Assembly: GCA_902801375.1 (NCBI GenBank)
Contig: CADCIB010000019.1
Span: 1-53,264, forward strand
From: an uncultured Prevotellaceae bacterium
Lineage (GTDB): Bacteria; Bacteroidota; Bacteroidia; Bacteroidales; Bacteroidaceae
DNA: 53,264 nt
Direction: 5' to 3'
Below are positions 33,966 to 46,700 of the stretch, one piece after another. The position numbers and the translations under genes were made by a program. Below the pieces are notes generated by a model. It saw only the letters and a program-made list of their open reading frames with translations, was not told where the DNA came from and did not search any database. Position 1 is the stretch's first letter; every line of letters starts with the position of its first letter.

Positions 33966-36416
33966 TCACTTAATCACGACCTTCTTGCCGTTCTGGATGT
34001 ACATGCCGGGCTTAACGGGCTTGCCTTCGAGGAGGCGACCGTCGAGGGAGTACCACGGCGACTGGTTGTCGGCCACTGTTGCGACGGCATCAATGTCGGT
34101 CGGGATGTTGGCCAACTCATAATCGTTCGTCCAGAACCATGTGGTCCACGGCGACCAGTCATAGAAGCTCTCGCTACCAGCTGGTACGTGCAGGGTTGCA
34201 TAGCGGTAGTCGCCTGAATAGGCAAAGGCATCATTGTCGGTAGACTCATTGCCATTACTGTCAAACAACTGTACATGACTATTCCCGATATACACATCCT
34301 TGAGTCCATTGCAACCATAGAATGCCTTATAACCGAGCGAACCAACAGACACTGGCAGCTCTAACGTCTCCAGAGATGAACATGCGTCGAAAGCACTTCT
34401 GCCAATGACATGGATTCCCTCGGGGATAGTTACGCTCTGTAGATTGGTGCAGTTGCTGAAACAAGAAGCAGGAATCACCCCGATTCCGGCGGGAATGTCA
34501 ACCTCTTGAAGAGCTGTAAAAGCAAATGCAGTGGAGCCTATTTCCTTCAGCGTGGAAGGCAGCGTGATGTTATAAAGCTCAGGACACAATCCGAATGCTG
34601 CTTCACCAATGGACAACAGGCCCTCGGGCAGGTTTACAGAGGCCAGATTCGCATTCCAAGAGAAAGCGCCCAGACCAATTGTCTTCAACGAAGCAGGCAA
34701 ATTCACAGATACGAGACTTGAACAGAGGACAAAAGCACGATCGCCAATATGCTTCACGCCATTCGGAATGCTTACATTAGTAACCTTCGACACAGCATAG
34801 AATGCATCATCGCCAACCTCCACGACGGAGAATCCCTTGGGCTTAGACGGGATGTTCACCGAACCTTCGGTCTGGGGATCCACAGCCTTCATTTTCTCTT
34901 CTGCGGGGAAGTCACCGTACACGCGGCAGGTCTTATCCTTCGCACTCATCACCTGGAACCACATGTCCTTGCCGCTCTTGTACTCAGCAAAGAAGATGTC
35001 GCCATCTTTAGCATCCTCCTCAGCAATTAGGTCGTACTCATAAACTCTATTACCCGACGAGTTGGTTGTTTCCCAAGCCCCGCCTTGGTAGTTCTTTAAG
35101 CTGCCAAACGGCACGTGCAGCGTAGCCTGCGACATGGAACGCACTTGATATTCATCCATGTATGGTACAACTTTGCGTACAGGCATATAGACGTCGGTCA
35201 GGTTGTTGCAGCCCTGTACTGTACCCAATCCTAAACGTTTCATTGTGGTGGGAAAATGTAGTTCTGTAATGGCGGTATTAGCAAATGCGCAAATTCCTAC
35301 ATCCTCCAAGCCTTCTGCCATCTGAATCTCGGCCAGGTTGTCACACTTATAGAAAGCATATTGTGCAATCGTCTTTACTGTAGAAGGAATGACCACCTTC
35401 GTCAGACTGCTCTTTGAGGAAGACTTATCATACCAATTACCATACTCATAGGCATACACTCCCGTCACGTCATAGCCGAGGAGCCTTGCCGGTACGGTGA
35501 AGGTCGACCTCTTGATTTCCTCCAACGCACCCATGTAGTCAACCTCATATTTCTTTTCCGTTTCGTTGTAGTTGAACCACAGTTTCACCATATAGCCCAT
35601 GGTCTCACGGTCGCGAACATCGCCATAGGCATATTCTAAGCCATACTGAACGTAAACCTCATCGCAGTTAAACAGAGCAGGCAGTACGTCGTCGTAGGCA
35701 CATTTCTCTCGATTAGGAACCGCAATATTCATCATAGAATAAATTTTGCCATCTCCATAATCAGCATACGGCGTGTGGAAAAACACCTGTTTTCCGAACC
35801 AGGGAGGCGTTGTATTCATGAATGTAATATAATAAAGACCACTACAGTCCATGAAGGCGGCATCTTGAATTTCCTCCACCGTCTTGGGAATCACTACGTG
35901 ATCAAGTTTCTCGCATAACATAAACGCACCACCGTCAATCCATCTCACACCCTCCGGGATATAAACATCCTCAAGCGACTTACAGGCGCGGAACGTACTC
36001 TGTTTGATCCATTGCAAAGCTTTTGGCAGCCAGCACTTTTTCAAATTAGCGCATTGGTAGAATGCCGCCTTGCCGATACGCTCAACGGTATACGGAATGA
36101 CCACCTCTTCCACATTGCTGTATTGGAAGGCGCACGGGCCAATCTCCACCACGCGGTACTTGTTTTGCACCTTTTCGGGAATGGTCACTGTGCCGGTGGT
36201 CGACTTGTCGATGCAGCAATTGCCATCACCATAATCATAATCGGCCAAACCAACACGGCACTCCATGTAATACTCACTGATCACCTCGAAGGTCATCTTC
36301 ACGCCCTCCTGGGTCTTGACGATGAGTATGTCACCATCGTCGGCATGGACACCGACTACACCCGCCACGATCATGATCGCGGCAAGCGCCATTCTTTTAA
36401 GTAAAAAGTTCTTCAT
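33966..36416 (-). CDS. BspA-like leucine-rich-repeat surface protein (copy 2)
   Basis: The 816-residue protein has the same plan as its neighbour: a signal peptide (MKNFLLKRMALAAIMIVAGVVG...), the shared N-terminal module ('GTVTIPEKVQNKYRVVEIGPCAFQYSNVEEVVIP'), LRR_5 repeats in two blocks with a non-repeat insert at about 215-300, a shared linker ('DMWFQVMSAKDKTCRVYGDF') and the tail 'PWYSLDGRLLEGKPVKPGMYIQNGKKVVIK'. It is probably a surface adhesin exported by T9SS. It is the upstream member of a tandem duplication; the two proteins are much more alike at their ends and linker than in the repeat region. Confidence 0.92.
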   Translation of the reverse strand: MKNFLLKRMALAAIMIVAGVVGVHADDGDILIVKTQEGVKMTFEVISEYYMECRVGLADYDYGDGNCCIDKSTTGTVTIPEKVQNKYRVVEIGPCAFQYSNVEEVVIPYTVERIGKAAFYQCANLKKCWLPKALQWIKQSTFRACKSLEDVYIPEGVRWIDGGAFMLCEKLDHVVIPKTVEEIQDAAFMDCSGLYYITFMNTTPPWFGKQVFFHTPYADYGDGKIYSMMNIAVPNREKCAYDDVLPALFNCDEVYVQYGLEYAYGDVRDRETMGYMVKLWFNYNETEKKYEVDYMGALEEIKRSTFTVPARLLGYDVTGVYAYEYGNWYDKSSSKSSLTKVVIPSTVKTIAQYAFYKCDNLAEIQMAEGLEDVGICAFANTAITELHFPTTMKRLGLGTVQGCNNLTDVYMPVRKVVPYMDEYQVRSMSQATLHVPFGSLKNYQGGAWETTNSSGNRVYEYDLIAEEDAKDGDIFFAEYKSGKDMWFQVMSAKDKTCRVYGDFPAEEKMKAVDPQTEGSVNIPSKPKGFSVVEVGDDAFYAVSKVTNVSIPNGVKHIGDRAFVLCSSLVSVNLPASLKTIGLGAFSWNANLASVNLPEGLLSIGEAAFGLCPELYNITLPSTLKEIGSTAFAFTALQEVDIPAGIGVIPASCFSNCTNLQSVTIPEGIHVIGRSAFDACSSLETLELPVSVGSLGYKAFYGCNGLKDVYIGNSHVQLFDSNGNESTDNDAFAYSGDYRYATLHVPAGSESFYDWSPWTTWFWTNDYELANIPTDIDAVATVADNQSPWYSLDGRLLEGKPVKPGMYIQNGKKVVIK

Positions 36417-36465
36417 AATTATAGCATTTTAGAATTATTTGTTACATTACACATATCTTATGGTG

Positions 36466-36496
36466 CAAAAGTAACGTATTTACTGCAGACTTACAA
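36466..36496 (-). promoter_or_regulatory. promoter of BspA-like copy 2
   Basis: Minus strand: TTG (36496-36494), 20 bases, TACTTTTG (36473-36466). Confidence 0.78.
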
Positions 36497-38514
<2,018 letters not shown>

Positions 38515-38545
38515 GATATTTTAAATCAGTAATAGAAAGAAGAAC

Positions 38546-40447
38546 GTGGATAAGAATACCATCATCGGATTTGTGCTGATTGCTGCCGTGCTGATAGGTT
38601 TCAGTTGGTGGCAGCAGCCCTCGAAGGAGGAGATTGAGGAGATGCGCAAGCAAGACTCCCTCGCATTGATAGAGAAAAAGAAGGCCGACGAAAAAGCCAA
38701 AATAGCGCAATTGGCCGCCCAGAAAAAAGCAGAGCAGGCCAAGAGCGAAGCCGCTCAGGACACGACGGCTCTGTTCCATGCTGCCCTGAACGGACAGGCT
38801 CAGGACATTGTGCTAAAGAACGAAAAGCTGGAACTGACGCTCTCCACCAAAGGTGGAACCGTCACAAAAGCCGTAGTGAAAGGGTTCAAGGACCATCAGG
38901 GCAACACGGACGTCACCCTCTTCGACGAGAAAGACCAGCAGTTGAACTTCCTTTTGGCCGGTAAGGATGTGAACATCATCACGCAGGAACTTGTATTCAC
39001 CCCATCGAACCAAACGGACTCCACCGTGACAATGACCGCGGTGGCCGCTCCCGGCAAACAACTGGTCATGAACTACACGCTCGGCAAAGACTACCTGTTG
39101 CACATGTCGATGGCCGCCGAGGGTATGAACGGACTGTTCCCACCCACCTACAAGCAGATGGACGTTGAGTGGACCGACCGTTGCCGCCAGCAAGAGAAAG
39201 GCTTCACATTCGAGAACCAGCGTTCGGCGCTGACCTATCATTTCACCGACGGTGGTACAGATTACCTCAATGAGACGAAGAGTCAGCAGGACAAAGCAGT
39301 GAAGGAAGCCATCGACTGGGTAGCCTTCAAAAATCAGTATTTCTCGGCAGTGATGATTGCAAAGGACAACTTTGCCGAGAATGCCTTGATGACCTCTATG
39401 CCGCAAGAGAAGGAAACGCACTACCTGAAGCAATACGGCGCCAAGCTGAAGACGCCTTTCGACACGTCGGGACTGAAGGCATCGGAGTTTGAGTTCTACT
39501 ATGGACCCAACGATTTCCGTCTGTTGCAACGCATCGAGAAGCAGAGCACCTTCGGCAAAGACTTGCAGATGGAGCGCCTCGTCTATTTGGGTTGGCCGCT
39601 CATCCGCTATATCAACCGCTATTTCACGCTCTACGTGTTCGACTGGCTTACGAAGTTCGGTCTGAACATGGGCATTGTGCTGATACTCATCACCCTGTTG
39701 CTGAAGGCCATCACCTACCCATTGGTGAAAAAGAGCTACATGTCGTCGGCCAAGATGCGTGTACTGAAACCCAAAATCGAGGAGGCCACCAAGCAGTACA
39801 ACAAGCCTGAGGACGCCATGCAGAAGCAACAGGCACAAATGGCCATCTACTCCAAGTACGGCGTGTCACCCCTCTCCGGCTGTCTGCCCATGCTCATTCA
39901 GATGCCCATCTGGATTGCGATGTTCAACTATGTGCCTAACGCCATCCAGCTGCGCGGCGAGAGTTTCCTTTGGATGAACGACCTCAGCACCTACGATCCC
40001 ATCGTGGAATGGGGCAAGAGCCTCTGGGCCATCGGCGACCATATTTCCCTGACCTGCGTTCTTTTCTGCGGTGCCAACATCCTCTATTCCATTATGACCA
40101 TGCGTCAGCAGAAGGACCAGATGGTGGGACAACAGGCCGAACAGATGAAGATGATGCAATGGATGATGTTCCTCATGCCCGTGATGTTCTTCTTCATCTT
40201 CAACGACTACTCGTCGGGTCTGAACTTCTACTACTTCGTGTCGCTCTTCTTCTCGGCCGCCATCATGTGGACGCTCCGCAAGACTACCAACGACGAGAAA
40301 CTGTTGGCCTACCTCGAGGAACGTCGCAAGGAAAACGAAAAGAATCCGAAAAAGCAGAGCGGTCTGGCCGCCCGCCTCGAGGCCATGCAAAAGCAGGCTG
40401 AGGAAATGAAACGCCAGCGCGAGCAACAGATGAACAAATACAAATAA
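38546..40447 (+). CDS. yidC: membrane protein insertase YidC
   Basis: YidC (633 residues) inserts and folds inner-membrane proteins, alone or with Sec. The first membrane helix (residues 4-22, 'TIIGFVLIAAVLIGFSWW') is followed by a charged coiled segment (25-70), a large periplasmic beta domain (about 80-340), and the conserved core: 'LTKFGLNMGIVLILITLLLKAITYPLVKKSYMSSAKMRVLKPKIEE', 'SPLSGCLPMLIQMPIWIAMFNYVPNAI' and 'FLMPVMFFFIFNDYSSGLNFYYFVS'. The C-terminus is a basic, Gln/Lys-rich tail. Start is GTG (38546), as for pyrG next door. A strong terminator follows at 40468-40511. Confidence 0.96.
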   Translation: MDKNTIIGFVLIAAVLIGFSWWQQPSKEEIEEMRKQDSLALIEKKKADEKAKIAQLAAQKKAEQAKSEAAQDTTALFHAALNGQAQDIVLKNEKLELTLSTKGGTVTKAVVKGFKDHQGNTDVTLFDEKDQQLNFLLAGKDVNIITQELVFTPSNQTDSTVTMTAVAAPGKQLVMNYTLGKDYLLHMSMAAEGMNGLFPPTYKQMDVEWTDRCRQQEKGFTFENQRSALTYHFTDGGTDYLNETKSQQDKAVKEAIDWVAFKNQYFSAVMIAKDNFAENALMTSMPQEKETHYLKQYGAKLKTPFDTSGLKASEFEFYYGPNDFRLLQRIEKQSTFGKDLQMERLVYLGWPLIRYINRYFTLYVFDWLTKFGLNMGIVLILITLLLKAITYPLVKKSYMSSAKMRVLKPKIEEATKQYNKPEDAMQKQQAQMAIYSKYGVSPLSGCLPMLIQMPIWIAMFNYVPNAIQLRGESFLWMNDLSTYDPIVEWGKSLWAIGDHISLTCVLFCGANILYSIMTMRQQKDQMVGQQAEQMKMMQWMMFLMPVMFFFIFNDYSSGLNFYYFVSLFFSAAIMWTLRKTTNDEKLLAYLEERRKENEKNPKKQSGLAARLEAMQKQAEEMKRQREQQMNKYK

Positions 40448-40467
40448 GCACTTGCTGTATTGAATCA

Positions 40468-40511
40468 TGAAGGGGCATATCGGGATCATCCGATGCGCCC
40501 CTTCATTTTTT
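40468..40511 (+). terminator. terminator of the pyrG-yidC transcript
   Basis: TGAAGGGGC (40468-40476) pairs with GCCCCTTCA (40497-40505), with inner ATCGG/CCGAT pairing, and is followed by six T residues (40506-40511). It starts 20 bases after the yidC stop. The convergent acyltransferase gene ends at 40534. Confidence 0.88.
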
Positions 40512-40533
40512 GTCTCTGCCCAACGTATCCTTA

Positions 40534-41448
40534 CTACCCCATGAATTGTCTCAGCCACTTGAAATCATTGTATTTGCTGAGTCGAATAAAAACATAGGCG
40601 GTCAGGAATGTCAGCATGGAAATGACTCCCCAGGCTATGTATACTAAGCTATAATGATGCGGAAGTTTGGGATAAAGGAAGACGAGCAATACGACAAAGT
40701 ACATGTGTAAGAAATACACCAACATACTACTGGTCCGGATGGTGGAATATACAAGACGGTCCTTTAGCCTTACCGATGTGACGACGAGGAGCATTCCACC
40801 GCCCATCAACAACAGGGCTAAGGGATATTGATGGATGTCAGCCAGGATACCCAGCACCACACACAACAATCCCAATGGCAGGCGTGCGACCAGTTTCTCA
40901 TCGTATTCACGCACTATCATGCCAGTGGTGACAAGTGGCATGCCCTGAAACAAGCCATTACGCCCCGCGTCGCCCAACCACATAAGCAACAGACCTATCA
41001 GCCAGACCAAGGGCAGAGGCACCTTGACAAAGCGCAACAGACTAACGACTGCCACCGCCACGAGCAATCCGTGTAGGAACCACAAATGCCAGGAGAAAAA
41101 GGTTTCGCCCTCGATAAACAAGTTACGGAAGAAAAGGCCCAAGCTATTGTCACGCAGAATGAAGATAATGTCGATAGGTAACCATGCGAGATGCCAAAGA
41201 ATGAACAACTTGAGTATTTTCAGAAGATAGGCAGCCAAGGTATGCCTTTCTTGTTCAGTTCTGATGGTTTTGTGTTGCAAAAAGAAACCAGAACAGACGA
41301 AGAAGAAAGGCACAGCCATAGACTGGATTGCTATCAAGAGGGGTGAATAGGTGGTGTTGGTTATGGCCCCCACATGAATGCCTATGACCAGAAAGGCCAT
41401 AACCAACCTACCAATGTCAAGACAATTATACCGTAACAAAATTGTCAT
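40534..41448 (-). CDS. acyltransferase family 3 membrane protein
   Basis: This 304-residue protein has about ten membrane helices. The N-terminus 'CLDIGRLVMAFLVIGIHVG' carries the conserved early His (about residue 24), and 'SMAVPFFFVCSGFFL' and 'FSWHLWFLHGLL' are signatures of the acyl_transf_3 (OafA/NodX-like) family, which O-acylates surface sugars. It lies 11 bases after the GH97 gene and is the last gene of the GH78-GH106-GH97 run. A substrate cannot be read from the sequence; its operon suggests a role in modifying or de-modifying a glycan, but it could instead act on the cell's own polysaccharide. Confidence 0.85.
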   Translation of the reverse strand: MTILLRYNCLDIGRLVMAFLVIGIHVGAITNTTYSPLLIAIQSMAVPFFFVCSGFFLQHKTIRTEQERHTLAAYLLKILKLFILWHLAWLPIDIIFILRDNSLGLFFRNLFIEGETFFSWHLWFLHGLLVAVAVVSLLRFVKVPLPLVWLIGLLLMWLGDAGRNGLFQGMPLVTTGMIVREYDEKLVARLPLGLLCVVLGILADIHQYPLALLLMGGGMLLVVTSVRLKDRLVYSTIRTSSMLVYFLHMYFVVLLVFLYPKLPHHYSLVYIAWGVISMLTFLTAYVFIRLSKYNDFKWLRQFMG

Positions 41449-41459
41449 GATGTTTCATT

Positions 41460-43763
41460 TCACAACGACCTCAGAGATACGGCGAAGCCGCCGGCACGTG
41501 CCATGCGAAGTTTCAATACGGTCTTGCTATTCACCGTCTTGCGGGTGATGGTGTAAGCCTGAGGATTGGTCTCGTAGTCAGCATCCGGAGCATCAGCATA
41601 GATGGTGGCCTCGTATTTCACGCCCGGCTTCAGGAAGTCGAGTTTCACCTTCACCTCACGGGCATTCTCATCAGTGATGCCGCCCACATACCACACGTCA
41701 TGCGGCTGAGCATTGGCCAAGTCGGCCGTCGTGGCATTGTCGGGCAGGGCATAGACAAACTTCGTGGCGCTGTTCACCACGCCTTTCTTCGCATCAGCCA
41801 GTGTGGCAGTACTCTCAGAAGCCTTGTTCAAGGTTGACAGCTTCGGATGGCGAGCCGTGATGATGTAGGCTCCCGGCTCGGCCTGCAGGTAGAGACTCTT
41901 GTCCCAATCGACGGCCACATCCTTGATGAACTGGAAGGCGTCCATGAAGCGGGCATAGTTCTCGGGCAAGTCGGCAGCCATTTGCAGCGGCGAATAGAAC
42001 GTAACATAAAGGGCAAGCTGGTTGCACAGCGTGTGGTGCATGTGGCCTGTCGTGCCCGGTGCCGTCACTGACAAATCCATCTCAAAGATGCCCGGCGTGT
42101 AGTCCATCGGACCACCCTGCAGTCGTGTGAAGGGGAACACGGTGGTGTGTCCCGGCTGGATGGTGCCACGAAACTCTGTGCCCATCGCACTCTCATTACC
42201 AATCATATTGGGCCACGTGCGGCACAAGCCTGTGGGACGTACGGCCTCGTGGGCATTCACCATGATGTGGTGCTTGGCAGCTTCGGTGATGGCATAGTGG
42301 TAGTGGTTGATGGTGGGCTGCGAGTAATGATAGTCGCCGTAGGGAATGATCTTACCGACATAGCCACTCTTCACGGCATTATATCCGTACTTATTCATCA
42401 GCTGATAGGCTTGCTCCATCCACCGCTCGTAGTTTTGCGTAGAGGAACTGGACTCGTGGTGCATGATGAGGCGGATGCCATGCTCATGAGCATATCGGTT
42501 GAGTGCGGGCAGGTCGAAGTCAGGATAAGGCGTAATGAAATCAAACACAAAATCTTTCTGATGGCCGAACCAGTCTTCCCAGCCTTCGTTCCATCCCTCG
42601 ATGAGCAAAGCATCGAAACCGTTGGCAGAGGCAAAATCGATGTAACGACGCACGTTCTCGTTGTTGGCACCATGACGGCCATGAGGTGTGGAAGCACGAT
42701 AGTCGGTCTTGCCTAACTGCACAGAGGGATAGTCGTAGGTGTACGACCACTCTGACTTGCCCGTAATCATCTCCCACCAGACGCCCATATACTTCACAGG
42801 ATGAATCCAAGAAGTGTCGTCAAGCACACACGGATCGTTGAGGTTCAGCACCAGTCGCGATGCCAACACCTCGGTAGCACTCGTGCAGACCATCACACTG
42901 CGCCACGGAGTTTTGCAAGGAGCTTGCATACGGCCCTTCACGCCCTCGGCATCGGGGGTGAGCCATGTACGGAACACGAAGTTCTTGTCGTCAAGGTCGA
43001 GGTTTGTGGTCGGATAGTCGAGCACTGCCGCCTCGTGAATATTCAGGTAGAGCCCCTCGTCGGTCTTCATCTGCAGAGCCGTCTGCACACCTGTTGGCGA
43101 GAAAGCAGTCCACGGCCACCCACCCCGTTTGTGGGGAATGTCGGAGAGTTCACGAATCTTTGACAAGCGCGACTCCGTTGGGTTATACTCCTGCGTACTG
43201 TAGTCACCGGGAATCCACCACGCCGTATGGTCGCCCGTTAAGGCAAACTCTGTCAGTTCTTCCTTAATCATGAAATAAGTAAGGGCATTGTCCTGAGGGA
43301 ACTCATAGCGGAATCCAAGGCCATCGTCGTAAAGCCGGAAGCGGATGTACATCACATCGGCAGCCTTTCCGCGCTTTCCGCCTGCCAAATACGGAGCCTC
43401 TGCGGGTTTCTCCATCTTCACCAACAGTTCGTTGTAGTGGTTGCGGATCTCAGCCTCTTCACCCCAAACGGGTTTCCATGTTTCATCGAATGACGAAGTG
43501 GAAACATCGGTCAGTGCAAAGTTCCGGTCGAGACCCTCGCGGTTAATCAGTTCGAATCCCAAGCGCGACGGCAGCAAGACGTCTTGCCCTCCACGCTTGA
43601 GCGAATAATAGGGAGCGCCGTCAATAATAGCGAATCGCATTTCCAACTTCCCTTCTGGGCTTGTCAGTACCAATGCGTCTGAAGGCATCGTCAAACGCGA
43701 AGCATGCGCCATCCCACCTACAGCAAGAAGGGCAAGCATCAAAATCATTCTCATTTTTTTCAT
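41460..43763 (-). CDS. glycoside hydrolase family 97, inverting (SusB-like) subgroup
   Basis: The 767-residue protein has a signal peptide (to about 21) and a GH97 layout: an N-terminal beta-super-sandwich (about 25-280), a TIM barrel (about 290-640) and a C-terminal beta domain. Barrel motifs include 'YMGVWWEMITGK', 'DALLIEGWNEGWEDW', 'LIMHHESS' and 'NAHEAVRPTGLCRTWPN'. Glu393, Glu437, Glu506 and Glu530 line up closely with the SusB acidic residues I recall (391, 439, 508, 532), including the 24-residue gap between the last two. That favours the inverting alpha-glucosidase subgroup over the retaining (Asp nucleophile) one. It lies in an operon with two rhamnosidases, so a rhamnose- and glucose/galactose-containing glycan is a plausible target. 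Confidence 0.9.
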   Translation of the reverse strand: MKKMRMILMLALLAVGGMAHASRLTMPSDALVLTSPEGKLEMRFAIIDGAPYYSLKRGGQDVLLPSRLGFELINREGLDRNFALTDVSTSSFDETWKPVWGEEAEIRNHYNELLVKMEKPAEAPYLAGGKRGKAADVMYIRFRLYDDGLGFRYEFPQDNALTYFMIKEELTEFALTGDHTAWWIPGDYSTQEYNPTESRLSKIRELSDIPHKRGGWPWTAFSPTGVQTALQMKTDEGLYLNIHEAAVLDYPTTNLDLDDKNFVFRTWLTPDAEGVKGRMQAPCKTPWRSVMVCTSATEVLASRLVLNLNDPCVLDDTSWIHPVKYMGVWWEMITGKSEWSYTYDYPSVQLGKTDYRASTPHGRHGANNENVRRYIDFASANGFDALLIEGWNEGWEDWFGHQKDFVFDFITPYPDFDLPALNRYAHEHGIRLIMHHESSSSTQNYERWMEQAYQLMNKYGYNAVKSGYVGKIIPYGDYHYSQPTINHYHYAITEAAKHHIMVNAHEAVRPTGLCRTWPNMIGNESAMGTEFRGTIQPGHTTVFPFTRLQGGPMDYTPGIFEMDLSVTAPGTTGHMHHTLCNQLALYVTFYSPLQMAADLPENYARFMDAFQFIKDVAVDWDKSLYLQAEPGAYIITARHPKLSTLNKASESTATLADAKKGVVNSATKFVYALPDNATTADLANAQPHDVWYVGGITDENAREVKVKLDFLKPGVKYEATIYADAPDADYETNPQAYTITRKTVNSKTVLKLRMARAGGFAVSLRSL

Positions 43764-43792
43764 ACAGTCTTATTTTAGTATTATACAAAAGT

Positions 43793-46700
43793 TTATTCAC
43801 GAATTCTGTTCAGACTGACGGGTCCTATCAGTCCTGCAGGAAGCAGCGGTGAGTCGACCTTATAGAAATCGAAAGGAGTGAAGGTGTATCGCTGTTTGCA
43901 ATTGGGCTGACAGTCGCCAATGATACGATTCACCCATTGGTTGGCCACACGTATTTCCAACGTGTTCCACCCCTTCCGTAGGGCTTGGGTTATGTCTACG
44001 CGATAAGGCGCCTTCCACAGCACCCCACAAGGAATACCATTCACCGACACCTCGGCCATGCACCCTACTCTACCTAAGTCCAAAACGACACGAGCCTTGC
44101 GCAGGTATGAATGCGTCAAGCGCACCTTATTATAATAGATGGCGGTGCCGGAATAATAACGGATGCCGTCGTCGGGCGAATCAGTGTAAGAAATCAGCTG
44201 CGGGAAAGTGGTCTCCACAGGACCTCCCCAACGCGGGTCGAAGCATACGGTCCAAGGAGATACGATCTCTGTCACCTCCGGAGCCGTAGTCGGCATACTA
44301 CCATGATAGTTTTCAGATTCCTCTTTTTGAGGCAGAAGAGTTTCGAAAACCACGAACACGGCATCGTCAGGCAATAAATTCATACGGACATCGGTACGAC
44401 CGTCTTTGGTTTCATAACAGGCCTCCTCCATTTCCCCGGTGTCAGGATGCCAAATCATAGGTTTACGCCCGTCTATACGGAAACTGACGAGAATGGTTCG
44501 CTGCTCATGGCGGCGGTTGTTCACCCAATAGACCTCGCCTTCGGGAGTACTTCGATGAACATAGCGCAGATCGGTCATGTCGTCGGCAAGGAAGTCTGTA
44601 GGGATTGTTTGCGAAATGACGCTCGTCAAATCGACGCTCTTCTCATCAACGATGGGTGCACCCTGCCGTTTCAAAGCCTCTATTTTCTGCAACACCCCTT
44701 CAGAGAAATGACGGCACGTTTTGCCAATAATCAGCAGTCGATAGGTAGCACCATTGGGTGTGCGGAAACAATTCCCATCATAACTGACAAGCTCCAACAG
44801 CGCTTCCTTATTCAGATAGTCGTAGTTGTAGCCATCAGGAATGGCCGGCGGCTGATGAGCGAAGAGGCTGGTGACGACATCATCTTCGCCATAATAATAG
44901 AGCACATCGGCCACATTCTGCCCCTGTTGAAGCAGGAAACAGCTGCGGGCTATGTAGTCGGTCCACGCCCTTGCCATCTCCGCCCAGGTTTCGTGGCGGT
45001 TGAACCACTGTCCGTAGATATTCAGTCCCAAGCCAGGACGCTTGTCATCCACTGGTTGGTGGGCACTCTCATGGATGACGATGCGGTTGGCGCCGTTGGC
45101 CAGTTCGAGGTCTACGGTGGGTTTCAGGTTACCAGGATAGAAACTGTAGGCTCCACCGATAGAGCCGTTGACGGTCATCGACTCCACGGCCACGAACTTC
45201 TTTCCGTAGAGGTGGGCGACGGAAGCCGACTCGCGGATGTCGCTCTCGCCCATCATCTGCGACGAGTTGTCGTACTTCTTACCAGGTATAATAGTCCACA
45301 TAGCGGCCATCGGGATGTCGGCATTGCTCTTCGCCGACATGCCGTCTACAAGATAGAGTCGTCCGTTCTCGTGCGACTCGAAGTAGGTTTTCATGCCATA
45401 GTCTTTGGCTATGCGGGCTGCATTCTGATACATGCACTCGTCGATAAGTTCACCAATGGTGGTGCGCCAGTCGAAAAGGAACTCTTCACTGCGCTCGACA
45501 CTCTCCACGATCTGGCCTGTCAGCACAGGCAGCCAAGGTAACAATGCATAGCCTCGCCTGCGCTCAAACTCATCGGGCAACGTGGGGCACCATGTTTCCC
45601 ACCCTGCTTCATAGCTGTCGATGAGGAGATTGTCGGGGAGCGCACACCCGCGATACAAATCGAGATAATGTGTCAGGAAGTCAGAAAAGGCCGCTTTGTC
45701 CATCTTTGTCACCTCCAGTCCCGTCGCTTCCTTCGGGGCAGGATGGTTCTGTTTGCCCGTAAGTGTACAACCAAATCGCAAGATACGCCAGTTTCCTTTG
45801 GGTGCATTCCATCTTAAGTTGCCCTCAGCGTCCATCTTGTCTGTGATATCAACGATGTCCGACAGCGGTATAAAATCTTCCGAAGTTGCCGTTGTGACAA
45901 ACGACATCATGTCGGAGGGTGAGGCATAACCCGCCTTTTCCTCAATATGATTGATCTTAGAAACAGTGAAAAGTTTCAATCGGGGTGTGTTCTTCATAGG
46001 GTTATCAAACACCACTCGGAACACCTTGGCCGTGGTCGGCGGGATGTCAATAGTCTGCCAAGAGATACTGCCGTGGGGAATGTCGCAAACATGACGGAAT
46101 GTGATACCGTCGTCGCTGGCCTCCAAATGCTTGTTGACGGGTGCTGGCTGAGCAGCCCAAATGCTACGATACTGACCGTCGTTGATGCTCAATGCCTTGA
46201 TAGTCTGCGGCAGGGGGAAAGCATATTGTATGGAAGAAGGAGAAGTCGTAAGTGCTGCCCCCATCTCTTCCATCGTTTTGTCGGTTTCATTCAAACGAAT
46301 GGCCAACACATACAGGTCCTTGTACCACATCAGGCTGTCGGGATGCGGAAGCGACAAGACCTCCTTACTCCTTGCTCCTCGCCCTTCGTTCCTCATCCGA
46401 ACCTCGCTCCACACCAACTTCTTCATGGCCTGTTCGGGCTTCACCCAAGGGCCGCCGGTATTGCTCCACCCCGCACAACTGGCGATGGCCGTTTCCATGT
46501 TCAGCGAGTCGGCCAGTGAGATGGCATAGCGGAAAGCATCCTGCCACGCAGGCGACATAAAGACCAACCGCTGCTCCACAATGGGAGAAATGCCCAGTGA
46601 TGCCTCGAAGCAATGAAAGCCTCCTATACCAGCGCGGTGCATCCACTCCAAGTCTTTACGGATGCCATCCTTGGTGATGTTTCCGTCCATCCAATGCCAC

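Noticed and set aside
38813-39838. 341-codon minus-strand frame opposite yidC
   Set aside because: Shadow of yidC; no family features.
44447-45541. 364-codon plus-strand frame opposite GH106
   Set aside because: Shadow of a well-supported enzyme gene.
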